Below are positions 58,959-64,000 of a stretch of DNA of 64,000 nucleotides, piece by piece. Positions within the stretch are counted from its first letter, which is position 1, and every line of letters begins with the position of its first letter. The notes under the pieces are model-generated. The model was not told where the DNA came from, did no database searches, and saw only the letters and a program-made list of their open reading frames with translations. This stretch comes from Tillandsia leiboldiana (taxonomy: Eukaryota; Streptophyta; Magnoliopsida; Poales; Bromeliaceae), in the NCBI GenBank assembly GCA_029204045.2, contig JAQNDB010000258.1, positions 41,044-105,043 on the forward strand. The letters run 5' to 3'. The position numbers and the translations under genes are program-made.

Positions 58959-60701
58959 CTCTTATACAACCCTGTTTTTGCGCTCGACTACACCATTCTG
59001 TTGAGGTGTATAGGGTGCTGAGAATTCATGTTTAATGCCATTGGAAGTGCAAAAATCAATGAATTTAGAGTTTATGAATTCTCCACCTCTATCACTTCTA
59101 ACACGAATGATCTTTTCATTCTTTTCAATCATAATACGAAGGCAAATCTCGTGAAAAGAATCAAAAGTATCAGCTTTCTCTTTCAAAAATGCTACCCATG
59201 AGTATCGAGAGAAATCATCAACCAATAAGAAAATATAGCATTTACCTCCCAAGGATGGTTGACGTGTCGGCCCCATAAGATCCATATGCAATAATTCCAA
59301 GGGCCGTTTGGTACCGACGTGATTCAAGTTCTTGTGTGCAGTCCTAGATTGTTTTCCCTTTTGGCAACCACCACACACAATGTTTTGTTCAAGTGAAAGT
59401 TTAGGAACCCCCTTGACCACGTCTTTGTTTGAAATTCTAGCAAGTTCCTTAAAATTTATGTGACCTAGCCTTTCATGCCAAAGCGTTTCATTATTCAAAG
59501 AGGCTAAGTTACAATTTTCAGAAATTTTATTGGGAACAACATAACAATTGTTTTCAGATCTAACCCCCTTTAAAAAGATAACATGGTCCTTATCAGTTAC
59601 AATGCATTCAACAGATAAAAAATTAACTGAAAAACCATTGTCACAAAGTTGACTGATACTTATGAGGTTAGTCTTAAGGCCATCAACAAATAACACATTA
59701 TTTAGAATCGGCCCATCTGGAATAGCTACTGTTCCTTTTCCAACAATTTTGTAAGACTGACCGTCTCCGAAAACTACAAGTCCTCCGGAGATTTTCTCAA
59801 AATTTTGAAAACAGTTTTTGTCACCGGTCATGTGACGAGAACAACCGCTATCCAGATACCAAGACGAATTATCATAAGCATGCAAGGAAATATTTGTAAC
59901 AAGACAAGGGAAAACTTCACCTTTGCGTACCCAAACCTTTCGAGTTTTGGTGTACGTCGGAAATGATTGTGAGGTTGATACCTTTGGTGAAAGCGTCTTG
60001 TTTGATCCGTCGCTTTTCCTTGACGTCGTCGTCTTGTTTGATGAACTACCGAGGCTCTTTTCCTTCAAAGAATTTGCATTTGATTTCCGAGGAATCACCC
60101 TTTTGGTAGTCGTTGCAAGAAGTGCTTGAGTTGAGCGTTTGGCTCCCATCTTGCAATTTCTCCTTATGTGCCCTGCAAAATTACAACGAAAACATACCTT
60201 AGTGCTTGACGATCCCGAGGAGGGTGAAGTAGGCTTGTTGTCGTTGCTTGTCGTTAGTTCCAGTGTCGGAGGAGGAGATACCGACTGGGGCACAAAGACT
60301 GTCCCAACCGAACTAAAATTGTCTTCAGTTCGATTGTATCCGAGGCCGAACTTGTTTGATTGACCAAGACCAAGAAGCTTATCCAACTTACTCCTTCCTG
60401 ATGAAAATCGCTGTAAGTCATCCTTGAGTTGGAGAATGGTCTCTGTCATTTCCAATTTTTCCTGCCGAGCCTCGCCGTTGAGCTTCAAGAAGTAATTCGC
60501 TTTGTTCACCATATCTATATAATTCTTCTCGAGTTGCTCATTGGACTCTTGAAGGGAAACATTTGTTTTTATCAGATTATCCCTTTCCACTTCAAGATCG
60601 GTCGAGAGAGAAGTTACGGTCGAGAGAGAAGTTACCCTTTTTACTTCTTCTTCGAGATCCTGCAATCTCCCTCTCAACCCCTTGTTTTGCTTAGCCAGTT
60701 T
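58959..60701 (-). pseudogene. Element D gag C-terminus, protease, pre-integrase, integrase
   Basis: One open frame of 571 residues from 60677: coiled coil with the duplicated TSLSTV, zinc knuckle 2 (CFRCNFAGHIRRNC), protease WYLDSGCSRHMTGD with an intact Asp-Ser-Gly, pre-integrase (H..H, CGGCQKG) and integrase core with its three acidic residues. It ends at TAA (58959-58961) where A reads glutamine. Gag and pol form one frame with no stop between them, so relative levels must be set otherwise. The first part of gag lies beyond nested H. Confidence 0.92.
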
Positions 60702-62382
60702 TGTGACGCCCCACTTCCCAGGGGGTCACCCATCCTAGAACTACTCTAGCTCTAGCACGCTTAACTCTCATGTTCCTCTTGGATTTTGCTACCATCCAAA
60801 ATGCTATAGCCGGGTTAGAGATTTAGTCCTATTATATCATTTATATATAGGACTAATCCAAATTCCGGGGGTGTCACATTCTTCCCCCCTTTAAGCCCTG
60901 ACGTCCACGTCAGGCTCAAGCACACTCACAAGCACCAGGCGATGTGAGACTCGTCTCGCTAGCCTTAGCCGACCTTGTGAGGAGCTGCACTCCACTCACA
61001 ACGGTCATTAGCCGGGGAGCCTCGCTCTACCCGCTAAATAACCCTGGCTCAGCCGAAACTCATCTCACATTCCGGCTGGTGAATGGCTCTGATACCAACT
61101 AACTAGCCGTCAATCTATGACCCGAACTCTATATCGACTCTGGCCACACTGGGCAAAAGCTAAAGCACCACCAACCGGCTCTCTCTGGCTAAACGGTACC
61201 TGTGCTCCATGAGCACCAAACGGTTGGGCGTCCTACGCCCCCATGCTAACTCGCAAAATATCTAGTGTTAAGCAACTTGCTTAAACACAGCGTATATCTC
61301 CTGTACACCTCTCCCAACTAGGTCGAGGCACCACAACGACTGTCCACCAACTCTGGTGATCAACTCGCAATCCTGCGGTGGCAATCCTCACCATTACACC
61401 ATCCATCAGAACAGTGCCACAAAACTCTCGCTCTTTCGAGAGGTTCTCGCATCCTGAAGCCTACTTTAGGCCTCACCAACACTACTACGTGGCAACCTAG
61501 CCACAATTAACACGCCACACGGTCCACTACCGTCATCAGGGGCGAACTCACGCCGCCTGGCCCGCAAATCTTTCTTGCCCTAACCCTTAGGGCACAGTAA
61601 CTTGGCTCTCACGACATAGCGATCACCATTTACCTCGTGAGTCGGTCTCTCACTGGACCTTACTAACCATACTTTTGCCAGCAACCTAGCTGACACAAGC
61701 GTAAAACACCTTATGCTGAAGGTGTTGGCTGTGCCGACAAAAGTTCGGCGGCCACTGCCATTCCCTTTACTGTCGCCCCTACAGGCGGCGACGCCGTATA
61801 CTCATACGTTGATTGTGCAGCCTCAGCTTGCTGCGCTATCAGCCACTTTAGCTTTCACTTAAGCTTTATTTCCTTTATCCTAAGTTCTTTACTCTAGGAT
61901 AATTTGGGTGTCTATAACACCAATTTAAGTTTGAACAATTTACTCATTCACATTTCCACTTATTTTGCCACTCGGCGATATCTTAAGTTTCCCGACCACT
62001 TACACTTTCTTATTGGTTCTCAATTCACAACCCTAAGCTTCAATTACCCTTAAGGCTGCACTATATCACTGCACTATGTCACTAGGACACCAGTTACTTT
62101 CAATCTTATCTAACTTAAGAGTTTATTAACCCTATTTCCATTTTCTCTTCTTTCATGTCTCCACATTTGATCATTTTCCATTTCCTTTATTTAACTTAGA
62201 TTGAAGTTAAACTAATAATCCCTTTACCCAGACGTCCTATGACTTTCTGGGGTTACAATATTTAATTCTTTAACTTGGGGATGAAAGGAACGGTAAAATC
62301 CAAAATGCTATAGCCGGGTTAGAGATTTAGTCCTATTATATCATTTATATATAGGACTAATCCAAATTCCGGGGGTGTCACA
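60702..62382 (-). mobile_element. Nested element H in D, TSD AGTTT
   Basis: 1681 bp, same ends and site as 21929-23614 on the opposite strand. Target duplications AGTTT at 60697-60701 and 62383-62387. The near-identity and identical position show that H was present before B and D became separate copies. Confidence 0.9.
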
Positions 62383-63625
62383 AGTTTCTTTGAATCCCTC
62401 AAAAGTCTGTGATAGGCTAGAGCAAAATCTTCACCTTCCGAATTATCCGATTCATTGTCCGTTGCATTCTTTCCAACTTGGGAGGAGGACAATGACTCGG
62501 ATGTACTTGCCATTAAGCACATGAAGGGTGAAGATGTGGACGCGTGGAACGCCGTTGCGTTATCTTCTTCATCACTTGACGATGACTCATTTGACGATGA
62601 GGTGTCATCCCAAGTGACGGCTTGCATCGCCTTCTTCTTGGACGGATTCTTATTTGGACATTCCGTTGAGATATGGCCGTATCCTCGCACTTGAAGCATT
62701 GGACTTGTCCTTCTGTGCTTCTCTTATCCTTAGAAAAACCCTCTTGCTTTCTTGACTTGTAACTTGAAGAACCCTTGCCTTTCTTCCACTTTCCGAAGGA
62801 TGGAGTTTTGCTTGAATTACCCCTTCGAAAATTTCGGCGAAACTTCCTTGTCAAGAGAGCGAGCTGCTTCTCAAAGTCCTCCATAGATAGGTTCTCGTCA
62901 TCGCCTGAGGAGGATGAATCCGCGTCTTCTTCTTTTGTTGTTTTCAACGCATAACCTGAAGACTTAGAAGAGGATGCCTTTCCCGAAGAATAGTTAGTAG
63001 GAAATGTCATTTCATATGTTTGTAAAGAACCAACTAATTCTTCTACACGGATTTCGCCCGGGTGTTTAATAGTTTCAATGGCTGTAACCTTAGAACGAAA
63101 TCTTTCAGGAAGAGTTCTTAAGATCTTTCTTACAATTTTAAATTCTGGAATCTTCTCTCCCAAGTTAGCACATGAGTTTACGATGTCTTGCAATCGTGTG
63201 TAACAGTCTGTGAACGATTCATTTTCTGCCATGAAAATAGAGTCAAACTTGCTCGTAAGCATTTGCAGTTTCTGAATCTTCACAAGGTTAGTTCCCTCAT
63301 GCGTAACTTGAAGAACATCCCAGATTTTCTGTCGCATCTCACATGCCGAGACCGAGAGAACTCTGTTTGAGATAAGGCATTAAATAAGCATTCATTCCCT
63401 TTGCCATTGTAAGAAGGATATCAATCTCGTCCTTGGTCCATTTCGCCCGGTCTTGATGGTGCGAACATCACCATAAATTCAGTTGGATTAGACCAAATCT
63501 AATTCATTGATTGCCACACCCTTTCGTCGATGGAAATAAAAAGGCTTCATCCGTACTTTCCAGTACGCATAATTTGTTCCATCGAAACGGGTCTGTGTGA
63601 TGTTTCCACCTTCAACCATTGTTTT
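62383..63625 (-). pseudogene. gag: Element D gag, N-terminal part, damaged
   Basis: Homologous to the intact 20682-21928. From about 62690 to 63340 the frame is mostly open; one base is lost in zinc knuckle 1 (CFKCEDT instead of CFKCRGYG). From 63330 to 63625 there are many one- to three-base indels, including in the start segment. B has none of these. Confidence 0.88.
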
Positions 63626-63638
63626 TACACCCTATTCC

Positions 63639-63650
63639 GCCTGATACCAC
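63639..63650 (-). other. Primer binding site of element D
   Basis: Minus strand TGGTATCAGGC, one base short of the TGGTATCAGAGC seen in B. Lies next to the LTR edge at 63652. Confidence 0.75.
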
Positions 63651-63651
63651 T

Positions 63652-64000
63652 TGTTGGGTTATGTTATATTGGATCTAAATTGGGGAAACAAACAACTAGA
63701 GGGGGGTGAATAGTGTAAACGTATAAACACTCAAACAATCTTTACGATATAAAACCCAATGCGGAAAAAAAAATAACACGCAGAGATTTTTACGTGGAAA
63801 ACTCCAACCGGAGTAAAAACCACGGGACCGATAACACGGTTAAATCCACAGAATTAACACGTAAAGGTGATATACTGTACTCACAGACGACTCACCTTTT
63901 CCCTTACGCTCCTAGTTGATCTTCTCCGCTCGCTCCCAACGACCTCTCGAATCCACGATTTGCGTCCAACCGCCGAATCCACGGCGTCCAACGTCGAATC
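63652..64000 (-). mobile_element. 5' LTR of element D, cut by the window end
   Basis: End of the LTR (AACCCAACA side) through the stem-loop into the CGTGGATTCG cluster. It carries many small deletions relative to 20300-20648 of B. Confidence 0.88.

Larger units (their letters stand above)
51432..64000 (-). mobile_element. Copia element D, same insertion as B, inverted
   Basis: Minus-strand element running from beyond the window end: partial 5' LTR (63652 on), gag split by H, pol, non-coding tail, promoter-like block, intact ORF3, polypurine tract, a tandem duplication with telomere repeats, and a complete 3' LTR (51432-52765). It shares with B the H insertion and its TSD, the pol TAA, a 1-bp deletion and an 18-bp duplication. 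The shared TAA means even the source copy could not make a full pol without readthrough. Confidence 0.9.

Overview
The window is plant nuclear DNA made almost entirely of nested LTR retrotransposons. I see no host gene, rRNA or tRNA gene. The plant assignment rests on Ty1/copia elements of SIRE/Maximus type (two zinc knuckles and a coiled coil in gag, initiator-Met tRNA primer site, a third ORF after pol), chromovirus-like long LTRs ending GGGGCGTGACA, and a short run of the plant telomere repeat TTTAGGG. I cannot name the species. A run of exactly 100 N (32362-32461) marks a scaffold join, so the window holds two contigs.

Left contig. 1-1219 is the end of a GC-rich gypsy-type LTR. It cuts copia element A (minus strand, 1220-7762; gag, a pol lacking protease, one LTR). 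A abuts a truncated long LTR (7763-11900). That LTR sits in copia element C (minus strand; pieces at 11901-12117 and 15402-19314), which also carries a solo LTR (12118-15401, TSD GAAGC). C's LTR is split by copia element B (plus strand, 19315-31326), which carries a nested non-coding element H (21929-23614, TSD AAACT). B ends abruptly in its 3' LTR and joins another GC-rich LTR that runs up to the N gap.

Right contig. The GC-rich LTR continues to about 35121. A structurally complete non-autonomous element G (35127-46351) follows, with TSD TGATC, two LTRs of about 4.5 kb, a primer site, a polypurine tract and no gag or pol. Next come a related copia LTR (46352-47418), a GC-rich LTR fragment with a TATA box, part of a copia LTR split by a solo LTR (48018-51185, TSD GATCC), and copia element D (minus strand, 51432 to the window end). 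D carries the same nested H at the same site as B.

B and D are one insertion shown twice in opposite orientations. They share lesions, share H with its TSD, and have the same GTTCG target sequence; the LTR half left of B and the half beside D are complementary parts of one copia LTR. Reading errors cluster toward the ends of the two contigs, so a wrongly oriented, overlapping contig is the simplest explanation. A real inverted duplication remains possible.

The most unusual biology is in the B/D copia family. Between pol and a 480-residue third ORF lies a second promoter-like block carrying the same paired palindromes (GATCCGGATC) as the LTR U3, a TATA box and a plausible 5'UTR intron. The long LTRs of the G family carry two striking arrays: a regular ~31-bp repeat and a run of short hairpins whose arms change together.
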